Of a DNA stretch of 64,000 nt, positions 33,648 through 44,735 are shown in pieces. The DNA comes from Collybiopsis luxurians FD-317 M1 (Eukaryota; Basidiomycota; Agaricomycetes; Agaricales; Omphalotaceae), in NCBI GenBank assembly GCA_000827265.1, contig KN834754.1, positions 16,831 through 80,830 on the forward strand, written 5' to 3'. Positions within the stretch are counted from its first letter, which is position 1, and each line of letters begins with the position of its first letter. The notes beneath the pieces were generated by a model, which saw nothing but the letters and a program-made list of their open reading frames with translations, did no database searches and was not told the DNA's origin. The position numbers were made by a program, and so were the translations under genes.

Positions 33648-36213
33648 TTGCCCCAGAGAGCACATCATTTTGTTAACTTTACAAGTAGATTTTTAAACAG
33701 AATTTCAAGTGCTGACTTCTTCACTGAGACTGTTGTTTCGAAAGTCCTTACCTCTGTTATGGCTAATCCCAAATCCCTATCTGATCTTCTTATGAATGAA
33801 TCTCCTGGCAAGAAAATTGCTCAACTCCCACTTGCCAATTTTGACTTTAACCTCAATTTTAACCCTGCCTTGGCTCAAATCAACTTCAATGACCCAGCAT
33901 TTGCTGATTTTAACTTTCAAGACCCAGCTTTTTCTGAAGTTGACACTGGACATGTTGACTTCAACTTCACTGAACATTCTGGCCAACCATCTTCTCCTTC
34001 TTGTGATACTTTGCCTGCAGCTGTATCAATGGGTACCACCGCTTCTACCTCTTTGACTCCTTCTGTCACTACATCCCTGTTGATTGATCTGGAGCTTCAG
34101 ATTGCTCTAGTTAACAGTAATCCATCTACCCATGCAACAACTCATGCCCAGCGCAATCCTTTGTTACCAACTCAATGTCCCTGTGAACACATTAAAGCTG
34201 CATCTTGATGTGACATCCCTGCTGTGCAACAGAAAAGCATGCAGGAAGTTAGGCTTGTAGCTTCTGCTCAAGCTAAGATCCTCTGGGATGAGATCCTTCT
34301 ATTAATTTCAAACTATGAGGAGGCAATAACCAAGTTTGCCAAAAAGCATGGCATCACCATAGGGCACATTAAAGGTCTCATCTCTACCAACTCAAATTAT
34401 AAGCTGCAGAAGCAACCTGGAAGGATTCAAGTGCTCACTTACCTAAAGGGTCAAGAAATTAACAGCAGTACATTGTGCCTTTTGCAACAGATTGAACCAT
34501 AGATCTAAGCAGCTAACCTCACTCATTGTTTATTCTTACCCTCTCAGACTTCATTGATTCTCTTCCTCATGTCATTTTTCTTTTTGTTGGTTCTTGAATG
34601 TCTTGTGGGTTCTAACTAGGAGGTATTTGTTAATGAATTGGTAACCTCTCATTAATCAGCTCTTTTCCTGAATATCACACCCGCTCAACTCCAAATTGAC
34701 AATGTCAACTACATGGTGTTTTGAAGTTTGGAGGTCACCAGTTTTGGTAACTACCATCCATAATCTTGCAGTTACAGCTCACCATATTGTTTGCATCATT
34801 ATCACTAGTGCTAGCCCTATCTGCTACAAAAATCTGTGTTTGTAGACATGCTGGATGATCATCAGAGAGTCAGCAGCAGAACAGTAAGTGGTAGTCCATC
34901 TTTTCCCTTCTTTTCTTGATGATGCCTTTCTCAGAAACTCTAATCTTTTGCTACTCCACTCACTGTTCTCTGTTCAACTTTTCCTGCCCATCCCAACCTA
35001 ATCAATATTTAAGTCTCAGTTGGAACAATTGCCAGGTTTTGCACCATCATACAGTCCTCCCAGGTGCTCATATCAAAATGAGACAGTCAAGTTGACCATT
35101 CATGTCACTCTAGGTGAACCCTTTTCAATCCATGGTACTGATATTGGATCCCACTTAGGTATGAGCACTCATCTCTTGTACATTTAGCCATTACTGAATC
35201 CATCTCAGTGGGATTAGTTTTGCCACTCACTTGAATGAGAAGGGCTTTTGTATAGCTAAAGGTCTTCCATTGTTCAATTCAAATTTGGTATGTTCATTTT
35301 CTTGATATGCTGTAGGCTTTGGGTTCCTTACTCCTGGCACATCTGACTGTAAAGGAACCCCTAGCTTTTTCATTGCTGGCTAGAACATAGATGACTTTGT
35401 CCAAAATCACCTCAAGCTAGAAATGTATGACATATTATCTATGCTGGAGCTTTGGGCCCACTCAAGCCAGTTTGGTGAGTGTAATTGTATTGATTCATAT
35501 TGCATTCCTGACCTAATATCTTTAGCTCAACCTCCTTCATGGATGGAGCTTTGGAATCAATGTGCAAGTATAATTGCTTCAGGTCTCCATACATTTCATT
35601 ATTTTTCTTTTTTTCTCTCTTCATTCTCATATCATTTTTTGTAGGCTTTATACTCTGTAGCCCCATCATCAAGATGAACTACAAAAATTATCACAAGTCC
35701 ATTGTTTCACAACATCATGTTTAACTTGTGGGCCTCTCTGATGGCCTTTCCAGCATCATCAAGCCACAAAGTATCCTCAGCAACAGCACTGCGCAGGCCC
35801 TCTACACAGTGCTCAAGGCAGGTACTTGTCAGTGGGTGAAGATGACTGTAGAAGAGATCATCACTCATGCAAGGTGGATGAAGTCTGAGACAGATGAAGG
35901 CCAGCCAGTTGGGAAGGAAAGGCAGCCCTGTAGTGACAAGGGGAAGAAGTACAGAGCACACACACAAGATGGCAATGACAATGAAGGTACAGTGTGGAAG
36001 AGGAAGAAGACAGCCTCAACAGTGACAGCAAGGCAGAAGTCAAGAAAAGGTGTGGGGGAGAAGTGCACCTGTATCTTCAAACAACTTCCACTCCATCCCA
36101 AGAGCACTGCATTCATTGATAGTGGCAACAATAGTGATGGCAACAATGGAAGTCACAGTGAAGGGAATTGTGCCACCAATGACACTGGCAGTGGTGAAGT
36201 AGAAGCTCTTTAG
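33648..36213 (+). pseudogene. Fourth KDZ cargo gene, unknown function
   Basis: Readable exons are 33,648-34,208 (repeats of the type NFNDPAFADFNFQDPAF), 34,224-34,502 (ILWDEILLLISNYEEAITKF then KKHGITIGHIKGLIS, helical) and 35,670-36,213 (MNYKNYHKSIVSQHHV, LYTVLKAGTCQWVKMTVEEI, then a Lys/Arg/Asp-rich tail, nuclear-looking). I recall the helical and the NYxxY...LKxGTCxWVKL blocks from uncharacterised agaricomycete proteins linked to KDZ elements. A DNA-binding accessory role is possible but unproven. A TGA lies at 34,206 and a TAA near 35,720. Confidence 0.45.
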
Positions 36214-36458
36214 TCTTAGATGTTTCCCACACATATTTATTATTGCAATGAAGGTTGTTATTCAAATTCAAATTATATGTGGTTACTGTCTGTACAACTA
36301 TCTAAATAGTAGGGCATTAATTGGGAAGGGCAGGGGGTGGGAGGCAGGTGGCAGGATGCAGAATGCAACAGGATGACATGTATATGCTGAAATGTTGGCA
36401 ATACTTAATAATGATGTTTTGGTAGGTGATTTCACACTGAGTTGTCATGAATTATCCA

Positions 36459-36565
36459 GCAATTATTCCGCTAGAGGGATTTACTGATAATTCATAGCCA
36501 CAACCTTTGCCATAGCCCCCCCTTTGGCAAAGGCTATCACTACTGGTTATTGGGCATAGTAGGTG
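36459..36565 (-). repeat. Right terminal inverted repeat of KDZ element
   Basis: Inverted match of 26006-26112. It ends ...GGGCATAGTAGGTG at 36565 and is followed by CAGAT, the start of the target duplication. Confidence 0.95.
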
Positions 36566-36570
36566 CAGAT
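36566..36570 (+). repeat. Left 5-bp target duplication of LTR element
   Basis: CAGAT, repeated at 44,728-44,732. These five bases are also the first five of the KDZ 8-bp duplication. Confidence 0.9.
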
Positions 36571-37071
36571 TGTTAGGAGTATGCGAACCAGGTCGGCCAA
36601 TGGAACCAGAAGGATATCAGCTGATTCGAATTGTGGACTATTGATGCTGTTATTAACAACATCCTCACTATGGTTGTGAGTCCAAACGAATGAGGGTAAG
36701 AAGAATTTCAGATGTAGTTTGAAGTAATAGAATCAAGTCAGAGCCGGAACGGAGCCGAGAGGGAATAATAGATAATCCAAGTTGATTTCGAAACTGAAGT
36801 ACCGTATACTAGTCTTACAGATTATATATCTAAGTACCTAGTTACCGAATACAATAAGAAGACAAAAGTAATTGTTTTCGTAACTAACTGATTCAACCGA
36901 TAAGTATCTGATACAATATCTATTATAATCTTCGTACTTAGTAATGAAGCATAATTGTCAAAGAAAAACAAAAGAAAAGAATAGAAGAATCTTAACTCCT
37001 AAACCTGAGGATTATCAGATCGGATCGGGTCAGGACCAATCCGGCTAGTCCTAGAATGTATGATCGTAACA
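36571..37071 (-). repeat. 3' LTR of chromovirus
   Basis: 501 bp, TGTTAGGAG...CGTAACA. It differs from 44,227-44,727 at 17 positions, 16 of which are CpG against TpG or CpA. Confidence 0.95.
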
Positions 37072-37074
37072 GTA

Positions 37075-37083
37075 TCCCCCTCT
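37075..37083 (-). promoter_or_regulatory. Polypurine tract
   Basis: AGAGGGGGA on the minus strand, 3 bp from the 3' LTR, the expected primer site for plus-strand DNA synthesis. Confidence 0.8.
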
Positions 37084-37239
37084 TAGGCTTTTGCCCTCAA
37101 AAGCCTTTAGTACATCGGTGATTTGGATGTTAACTGGGTGCAGGGTTGTTTGTGGTCCGTGCATCGCAGAGTGTGATAGAATGTGATAGAAATGCCAAAT
37201 TCTCCATTCGGTTGCTTGTCACTCTTTGGTCAGCTGCCC

Positions 37240-37246
37240 TATAAAA
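37240..37246 (+). promoter_or_regulatory. TATA box of antisense accessory gene
   Basis: TATAAAA lies 70 bp upstream of the ATG at 37310, on the strand opposite to gag-pol. Confidence 0.5.
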
Positions 37247-37309
37247 TGACTGAGTTCAACCGCCCAGTCCCTCAAAATTTTCTAAGTCCCACTTCCGCCA
37301 TCCATCCTC

Positions 37310-38332
37310 ATGTCTACCACTGCAACCAAAGAACAAACCGAGGAGGAACGCATTCAGGAAGAAATTGACCGGCTAGCTGCCGAAGAGGAGCTGGAGATGG
37401 AGAGAGCGCGGATCCGACAGGAGTCCATAGCTTTATGGAGGTTGAAACTAGAGCAAGCAAACGGGCAGCAGAGGAGGAGCAGAAGAGGAAGAAGGAAGAG
37501 AAGTGACGAAAAGCGGAAGCCAAGGCGAAAGCTGAGGAAGAAAGAAAAGCGGAAGCCGCGCGGAGAGCCAAGGAAGAAAAGAAGAAGAAGAAACAGGAAG
37601 AAGCGGTCGAGGCTGAGAAAGAGGCCCAAAGAAGGAAAAGGGAAGAAGCAGCAGTTGGGGCAAATGGTAGGCCCCACCGTTCCCTATTTTTTTCTTTTTT
37701 CTTGTTTATTAACTTCTTTGTTAGGCCAGCAGTACGGAAGCAGGACTGAGCACAGAGCCGGAGAAGCGAAGGAAGAAGAGGAAGGATAAGGGAAAGGGAA
37801 AGGCAAAGGAGGTTGAGGAGGACAAGGAAGAGGAGGAGGATGAGGAAGAACCGAGTCGGCCAAAAAAGAAGCGGCGAATAGAAAAATCAGTGAGTCCTCT
37901 TTATTAATTACTTTTATTTTTTCTAACTTGTCCTAGGGAATGGGAGGAGATCTGGACGACGACGGTCCCGGAGGTGGAGACGATGGCGACAACGATGAGG
38001 GCGAGCCTTCAGACCCGAAAGGGTCTAAGGCTAAGAAGTGTCAACGGTGCATCCGCACCGGCAAGCCATGCACCCCGAGGCCAGGGGGTGTGGCTTGTGT
38101 GGAGTGTAACACAGCCAAAGTGTCGTGTTCACTCGTCAATGGCTGTCGGCACTGGGTGAAGACTGAGGAGGAGGCGCCATCTGAGATGGCGGAGGTATTG
38201 GAAGAGCTCAAGGAGCTCAGAAGGGAATCGGCTGAGATGCAGGAAGAGGTCCGGAAGATGACAGAGCAGCAGAAGAGAATGAACGCCCAACTCAAGGCAT
38301 TCTTAGCGGAACAGAAGGATGAGGAGAAGTAG
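37310..38332 (+). CDS. Antisense accessory protein with zinc-cluster motif
   Basis: Three exons (37310-37666, 37725-37889, 37937-38332) with GT-AG introns of 58 and 47 bp join in frame to 305 codons without a stop. The N-terminus is a charged helix (EERIQEEIDRLAAEEELEME) followed by a very Lys/Arg-rich segment and an acidic one. The centre reads KCQRCIRTGKPCTP then CVECNTAKVSC, i.e. C-x2-C-x6-C-x8-C-x2-C-x6-C, which fits the fungal Zn2Cys6 spacing. The C-terminus (about 60 residues, ELKELRRESAEMQEEVRKM) is a likely coiled coil. It sits between the 3' LTR and pol, antisense to pol. It could be a DNA-binding regulator, but that is inference. Confidence 0.7.
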
Positions 38333-38517
38333 GAGGAATGGACTGATTGGTATTGGCCATAGTTTCTTGAACTGTACATAGGTAGAAAAAAAAATTTCTT
38401 GTAGCAAATTTTGAGTGAAAATCAATTAAGAAAAGTAAAGAAAAGAATAAAATGAAAAGTGAAAAGAAATATGAAAAGAACTGATCGACCGAAATCGGTT
38501 AAATGTTAAGAAAGTTT
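38333..38517. terminator. Gap between convergent accessory gene and pol
   Basis: An A-rich 185-bp interval between the two stop codons. It must hold both transcript ends if each gene has its own. Confidence 0.35.
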
Positions 38518-41500
38518 CTAAGTCCCCAATGGTCCCGGCTTATCAGGATACCGAAGGTGAAAAGCCGGTATCAGTTCATCAGCGTGAATGTCATCAGCAG
38601 CAATCCATGAGTACTCTTCATCTGTACCTTCATATCCAGCCCATCTAACAAAGTATTGTAGTGGACAATGTCGGAACCGACGGTCGATTTTTGAATCTAA
38701 TACTTCAGCCACAAAGTATTCTTCTTCACCTTCGACTTCTACTGGAGGAGGAGGTGACTGAGTTCAATTCAGAATCGGGTTCGGTAGCGACAGTTCAAGT
38801 TGAGAAACATGGAATACTGGATGAATACAATGAAGGTATTCAGGAAGCTGTAGTTTGTAGGATAGAGAACTGATTTTTTCAACAACTTTGAAAGGACCAA
38901 GATAACGTTCGGAAAACTTTTCGGTCAGTCGAGTAGACTTGATATGTTTTGCAAGCACAAATACTTCGGAGCCGATCGGAAAATCAGGAGCTGCAATCCA
39001 TTTCCTATCAGCTTGTTCCTTATACTTCTTTTGTGCATTAACAATCTCGGCCTGAAGGTAAGTATGAAGCTCATCAAGATTGACAATAAAGTCTCGAGCC
39101 AAGTCTGATCGAATGTCGACTTCCAGTCGAACCGATAGGTTCAGATGATAACCTTTATTAGCAAAGAAAGGTGATATCCCAGTTGAAGCATTAGGAGCAT
39201 TGTTGTAAGTGAATTCGGCAACCGATAACAGATCCGACCAGTCATCCTGTTGATAAGAACAATAGATTTGGATGTACTGTTCGAGAGTTTGATTAACTCG
39301 TTCGGTTTGACCATTGGCTTCAGGATGGTAACCCGAAGTATAATGAAGCTCCATATGTAATGCTTGACCAAGGGCATGAAAGAAAGTGGAAACAAATTCG
39401 GATCTGTGATCAGAAGTGACATGACTAGGAACCCCACGCTTAGAAAAAACATGAATAACGAAAAGTTGAGTGAGACATTCGGAAGTGATTTTGTCATTGG
39501 TCAGAATGAAAATGGCTTGTTTCGAGGCACGATCCACCACTACTAATATAGCAGTATAGCCGTTAGAATCTGGAAGTTGTTCAATGAAATCCATAGATAT
39601 GGAATCCCACGGTTGGATCGGCACCAGTAAGGGTTTGAGTAAGCCATAAGGTCAGTGTCTCCAAGCCTTATTCCATCCACAAACTGTACAAGAAGCCACA
39701 TAATCACAAACAAAAGTCCTAATCTTAGGCCAAGTATATTGCCTTCGAATAGAATCTAGTGTCCGATTCTGACCAAAGTGTCCCGATAGTGGATGATCAT
39801 GAAAGAATCGGAGTATTTGTAAACAAAGGTCACCATGATTCGGCACATAGATTCGGTCGTCGAGTTGAAGAAGTCCATCCTGACCCATAAACCAATGTGG
39901 TTTAGTAGGGTCTTGAGCTAGTTGTAGACCAACTACCGATTCAGGATCAAGCGGGAGTGCATTCCGAATGTCGGTATGAAGTTTATTGAAGTCTATTACA
40001 ACTGAGGCTCTAAGGATTGGGCCTTCTAAGAATGTAGCTCGAAGTGAAGCCAATAGATGTTCATTAGTGAATATAGGTCTAAAATTCTGCGGATTTACTT
40101 GCGCGTAGCCAATATCCCCCTCTTTAGGGTAGACATCCCAACGTCTAGTGATTGAGTCCGGTTTTGTCCCAAGTTTACTGGGTCAGAACCGAATTACCAT
40201 ATTGAATTGGTGTAGATATTCGGACCACCGAACTTGCCGACGTGTTAATATTTTCATAGATGAAAAATACTCTAGATTTTTGTGGTCAGTAATGACGTTG
40301 ATCGGAGTACCAGAACCTTCCAAGTAATGCCGCCAGGCTTTAAAAGCCTCGAAGATAGCCAATAGTTCTTTATCATGCATATCGTAGTTGATTTCTGCAG
40401 CTTGAAAGGTCCGGGAGAGGAAAGCGACTGGATGAATTTCTTCATCGGCTGTTCGAATCAAAAGTATAGTGGCAAGAGCATAGCCGGACGCATCGGTTTC
40501 AACTATAAGCGGTCGATTCAGTTCCCAATGGGCTAGTATCGGCGCATGTGTAAATGCATATTTTAAGGCTTCAAACGCTTCTTGGCAATCGTTTGACCAA
40601 TTCCAAATGACACCCTTCCGAGTAAGCCGATTCATTGGCAAGACAATATCGCTATAGTTAAATATGAAATGTCGGTAGAAATTGGCAAACCCTAAGAAGG
40701 ATTGAATGTCCTTGACTTTCTGAGGTATCGGCCATTCCAGAATGGTTTTGATTTTATCCTCGGCCATAGTCAATCCTTCAGGTGAAAGAATGTAACCAAG
40801 ATACTCGACCGTGTCGACTCTGAACTTGCATTTTGCTGGATTACAATAAAGCTTGTTTTGTCAGAGCCGATGCAAAACCTCTCGTACTTGTTCAGTGTGT
40901 GTTTTGACATCCTCAGAATAGATTAGAATGTCATCCAAGTATACTATGACACATACATCCAGTAGGTCCTTGAATACATTGTTAATGAATCATTGAAAAG
41001 TGGCCGGGGCGTTAGTGAGACCGAATGGCATAACCTTCCATTCATAGGAGCCGTATCAGGTCCGGAATGTGGTTTTCCATTCATCACTGGCAGCGATTTG
41101 TACTAGGTGATATGCATGAGCCAAGTCAAGTTTTGTATAGATATTTGCTTTTCTGGGAGCATCAAGGAGATCAGAAATGAGCGGCAGCAGGTATCGGTCT
41201 TTTTTTGTAATTTTGTTTAGACCTCGGAAATCAACACAGAGCCAAAGTGAGCTGTCCTTCTTTGGTACAAATAGAACTGGCGCTCCATGAGGTGAAGAGG
41301 ATGGTTCTATAGCTCCAGTTGCTAGTTGTTTGTCGAGGAATTCCCATAGCGCTTCAAGTTCCTTGGGAGAAAGAGGGTAAATCCAGCCGATAGGCAGTTC
41401 CGCACCTTCTTCGAGATCAATCTTTAAGTCATAGGGCCTATGCTCAGGTAACACTTCTGATTCTATTTCATCAAATACATCACCATAGTCATGATACTCC

Positions 41501-42386
41501 TTGGGAATTTTGGAGTAATCGATTGAAGTCAGGCCTGATTTTGCTGATCATGCTGCAACTTCTGAAGGTATGGTGTACATCAGTATAGGTTCCATTTTCG
41601 CCATCTTGCAAGCATGATAGAATGGAACAGCGCCGATAAGGGCAATGTCGATATCAGAATCTAGTCGTGAAGCCATATGAGCAATTGTGGGATAGGAATA
41701 GATAGGTTCATAAGGAAATTGGTTGGAGTACGGCCGAGCGAGACAACAATAGCATGAAGAATGGGTCTTCCTAGATTTTCTAGATTTCACTTTTTGGAAA
41801 CTAGAATCAACCGGCATAGTCGGCCGCAAATCGGTTCCTTCGGTTTCTGTATCTACAGAATCGGAAGAAAAAGATGTCAGTAATTCTTCATTGTCAAGGT
41901 TTTGGAAAGTAAGTGTTTTCAATACCCAGTCAATTGACGGATTGTATCGGGATAGAAAACTATAACCTAAAACTGCTTTACATGAAGAATCCAAAGGTGT
42001 GACATAAAAGTCCAAAAGAAGCGTATCATCAGTTGGAAAATGAACCCGAAGCGGCACATAGGCCAATATCAGTTTCAACAAAAATGAACCATCGAAGAGT
42101 CAAAGATTGATAGGTGAAGAAATTGGTATCGTCAGTATATTGTTCTTGAAAATGAACTTTGAATCAATAAAGCAATCAGTAGAACCAGAATCAAGTAAAG
42201 AATCAAAATTGAGAATAGAAATAGTGTCTATCAGATTTTCGGTAAGTATATCAGTCGAGAGTTCAATAAGAAAAGATTTTTTAGTATCAGAAAGAGCGGA
42301 CGCATTTAATATTACTTCCCCTGGATAGGTACAAACCAGGTCAACGCAACTCCTGCTTCGTACCAGGGTACAGGAGCTGTGGACTA
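38518..42386 (-). pseudogene. Chromovirus Pol polyprotein, eight TGA codons
   Basis: A single frame runs from about 42,386 down to TAG 38518. Protease: SLLDSGSTDCFID. RT: ELPIGWIYPLSPKELEALWE, LCVDFRGLNKITKKDRYLLP, the catalytic [14 protein letters not shown] and EYLGYILSPEGL. RNase H: LIVETDASGYALATILL and INVITDHKNLEYF. Integrase: H...H with ASCTVCGWNK, ISMDFIEQLP, VTSDHRSEFVS and HPEANGQTERVN. C-terminal chromodomain: YFVRWAGYEGTDEEYSWI. TGA codons (e.g. at 41,053-41,055, before YGSYEW) fall where relatives have Arg. Apart from these the enzyme set is complete. The chromodomain usually guides integration to heterochromatin. Confidence 0.92.
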
Positions 42387-44189
42387 TTTTTCTGTTTTCA
42401 GAGCTGAAGCAGTCAGTTCTGTAGTCAGATTTACAAGCTGAGTGGTAGAGGGAGTGGCTGCTCTTCCTCGAGCGGCTTTGTTAGCCTTTCGTTTATCACA
42501 ATCAGCTATTCGATGCTTGCCACTGCAAAACAAACATAAGTTGTTCTTCATACACCTATTCCTTTCTTCCTTGGATAAGTGTCCATCGGTACCAAGTCGG
42601 TCAGAATAGTTTGACCGTTTTGGAGGCGTAGAAGCTGAAGAATTAGTGGATTGATTACTCTTTCCACCAGGGTTATTAACCGTAAAACGGAATTGGTTGT
42701 TCGAAGAGCTGGGTTGATTAGTGGAAGGAGGATTGGTTGTCGTAGTTTTATTGGTATTGGTGTTACCACTTTTTTGACCTTTACTACATGTATCAGTCAA
42801 AGCTGAGGCTGACCGATTGTCTCGTTTCTTCTGCTCTTCAAACTGCCAGTATTGATTATCAAGTTCCAATGCAATAGATCAATACTCGGCAAATGTCCAA
42901 GGTGCTGGATTCACCGTACGCATATCTGCCTTGAGACAGTTAGCAATACCATGTTTGTATGCCCACCATAATGCATTGACATTCCAGCCAGTTGAAGCTG
43001 CCAGCGTATTGAACCGAGTATTGTATTTCTGAATCGGTTCTGAATCCTTCATCTTCAAGTAATAGATCCTGTCTTCGGCTTCACTCATGGCATCGTATAA
43101 GCCAAAATTGTCTTGAAGCTCTTTAACCAGAGCTTGAAAACTATAGGTCCAAGCCGGAGGGTTGTGCAGATCCGGATTAATGATATCCGGTTCGAACCAT
43201 TCCCGAGCCATACCACCAAGGTATGACAAGGTATAGTTAATTTTCCGAGCTTCAGTGAAGTAGCTAGGACAATCCAAAAAGACAAAGGATAATGAAACAA
43301 GGAAAGTCCTCAGTTTCCAAGGATCGGAGCCATCAAAGACATCAGGGTCTTTTACCCTAGTCTTTCCTGAGTCGGAATCAGGTGACCGATGATTCATATT
43401 GTTCAAAATGGTTGTAAGGGCATTCATTCCAGTGCCCATTTGTTGAAAGAAAGTCAACACCTGTCCTTCATCTAAGTTTCCAGGTCTTTGCAGATCCAGA
43501 GACCTCAGACCCGACAGACTAGGAAGTCCACCGCTGGGTGGTCCACCACCAGGAGGTCCTCCGCCGCCTCCACCACCACCATTACCATCGTCTCCATCAC
43601 CACCATCCCCTCCACCGCCGCCCGCATCGGGATTCTGATCTTCATCTTCAGGATCTTCTTCTCCCAGTTGACCTTCAGGATTGTTATCGGCTGGTTCAGT
43701 GGTAGGTTCGAAAGAGGGTTGTTGTGGTGTTCTCAGTTCGGAGAGTCGAGCTGGTGTATTGGTAGGAACAAATGGTGCTGTAGCGCATCTCTTCTCTTGA
43801 GAATGTGATAAATACGCCTGAGTATCCAAAGTCGGGGATCGAATCAGTTGCAAGGGATGAGTCAGTGTCAGTACAATAGTCAACCGACGTGGAGTATTAA
43901 TAATAATTTGTTCTCCCAATTCATTGAAATAAGTTTCTTGACCCATGCTAGTCACTTCTGGGAAATTAATATTTGTGAGAGGTGACACAGCTGAAACTGT
44001 AGTTGGAGCAAAACCTGTTGTCCAGGTTCGAAGAGTCCCTGCGGCCAAAATTGATTCCATGAATGGAGCAAAAGATTGAGAATTTGTAACAAATGGATTT
44101 TCAGTTTCAGGTTGTTCTTCTGGAACCGATTGTTGTTGTACATTCCTTTGTTGAGTCCTATGAGGTAAATCTCTAAGTCTTTGATACAT
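42384..44189 (-). pseudogene. Chromovirus Gag with CCHC knuckle, one TGA
   Basis: The start is ATG 44189 (MYQRLRDLPHRTQQRN). An acidic Gly-rich low-complexity stretch (GGGGDGGDGDDGNGGGG) precedes the capsid-like domain (KTRVKDPDVFDGSDPWKLRT, then YYLKMKDSEPIQKYNTRFNTL). The knuckle is CLFCSGKHRIADC near the C-terminus. One TGA (42,876-42,878) interrupts it. The TAG at 42384-42386 follows an A5 run, and pol is in the -1 register. Confidence 0.9.
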
Positions 44190-44226
44190 AGTTAATATGA
44201 CAATAGCGAGTTGAGTTTCAAAATAC

Positions 44227-44727
44227 TGTTAGGAGTATGCGAACCGGGTCGGCCAATGGAACCGGAAGGATATCAGCTGATTCGAATTGTGGACTATTGA
44301 TGCTGTTATTAACAACATCCTCACTATGGTCGTGAGTCCAAATGAACGAGGGTAAGAAGAATTTCAGATGTAGTTTGAAGTAATAGAATCAAGTCGGAGC
44401 CGGAATGGAGCCGAGAGAGAATAATAGATAATCCAAGTTGATTTTGAAACTGAAGTACCATATACTAGTCTTACAGATTATATATCTAAGTACCTAGTTA
44501 CCGAATACAATAAGAAGACAAAAGTAATTGTTTTCATAACTAACCGATTCAACTGATAAGTATCCAATACAATATCTATTATAATCTTTGTACTTAGTAA
44601 TGAAGCATAATTGTCAAAGAAAAACAAAAGAAAAGAATAGAAGAATCTTAACTCCTAAACCTGAGGATTATCAGATCGGATTGGGTCAGGACCAATCCGG
44701 CTAGTCCTAGAATGTATGATCGTAACA
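44227..44727 (-). repeat. 5' LTR of chromovirus
   Basis: 501 bp matching the 3' LTR without gaps. The minus-strand gag starts 38 bp inside it. Confidence 0.95.
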
Positions 44728-44735
44728 CAGATAAA
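44728..44735 (+). repeat. Right target duplications of LTR element and KDZ element
   Basis: CAGAT (44,728-44,732) is the LTR element's second target copy. With AAA it also completes the KDZ copy CAGATAAA. Confidence 0.9.

Larger units (their letters stand above)
26006..36565. mobile_element. KDZ (Kyakuja-Dileera-Zisupton) DNA transposon, 10,560 bp
   Basis: Both ends carry long inverted repeats starting CACCTACTATGCCCAATAAC. The 8-bp duplication fits the Zisupton-type superfamily. Inside lie a KDZ transposase (minus), a TET/JBP-like dioxygenase (+), a gene with an RNase H1 N-terminal-like domain (minus) and a fourth conserved-looking gene (+). Coupling of KDZ transposases with TET/JBP genes is known in basidiomycetes. 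All four genes are damaged by TGA codons or shifts, so the copy is probably immobile unless supplied with enzyme in trans. Confidence 0.9.
36571..44727 (-). mobile_element. Chromodomain Ty3/Gypsy retrotransposon (chromovirus), 8,157 bp
   Basis: Two 501-bp LTRs (TGTTA...TAACA) bound a minus-strand gag and a pol in protease, RT, RNase H, integrase, chromodomain order. An extra + strand gene lies next to the left (3') LTR. The 5-bp duplication CAGAT flanks it. Coding frames are intact except for nine TGA codons, and the LTRs differ at only 17 positions, so insertion is relatively recent. Confidence 0.95.

Noticed and set aside
37120..37310. Noncoding RNA or tRNA gene near the chromovirus 3' LTR
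   Set aside because: No tRNA-like A/B boxes or cloverleaf could be drawn; the sequence is better explained as promoter for the accessory gene.
37314..37677. Minus-strand Leu/Ser/Phe-rich ORFs opposite the accessory gene
   Set aside because: They are complements of the AAG/GAG-rich Lys/Arg coding region and carry no motif.
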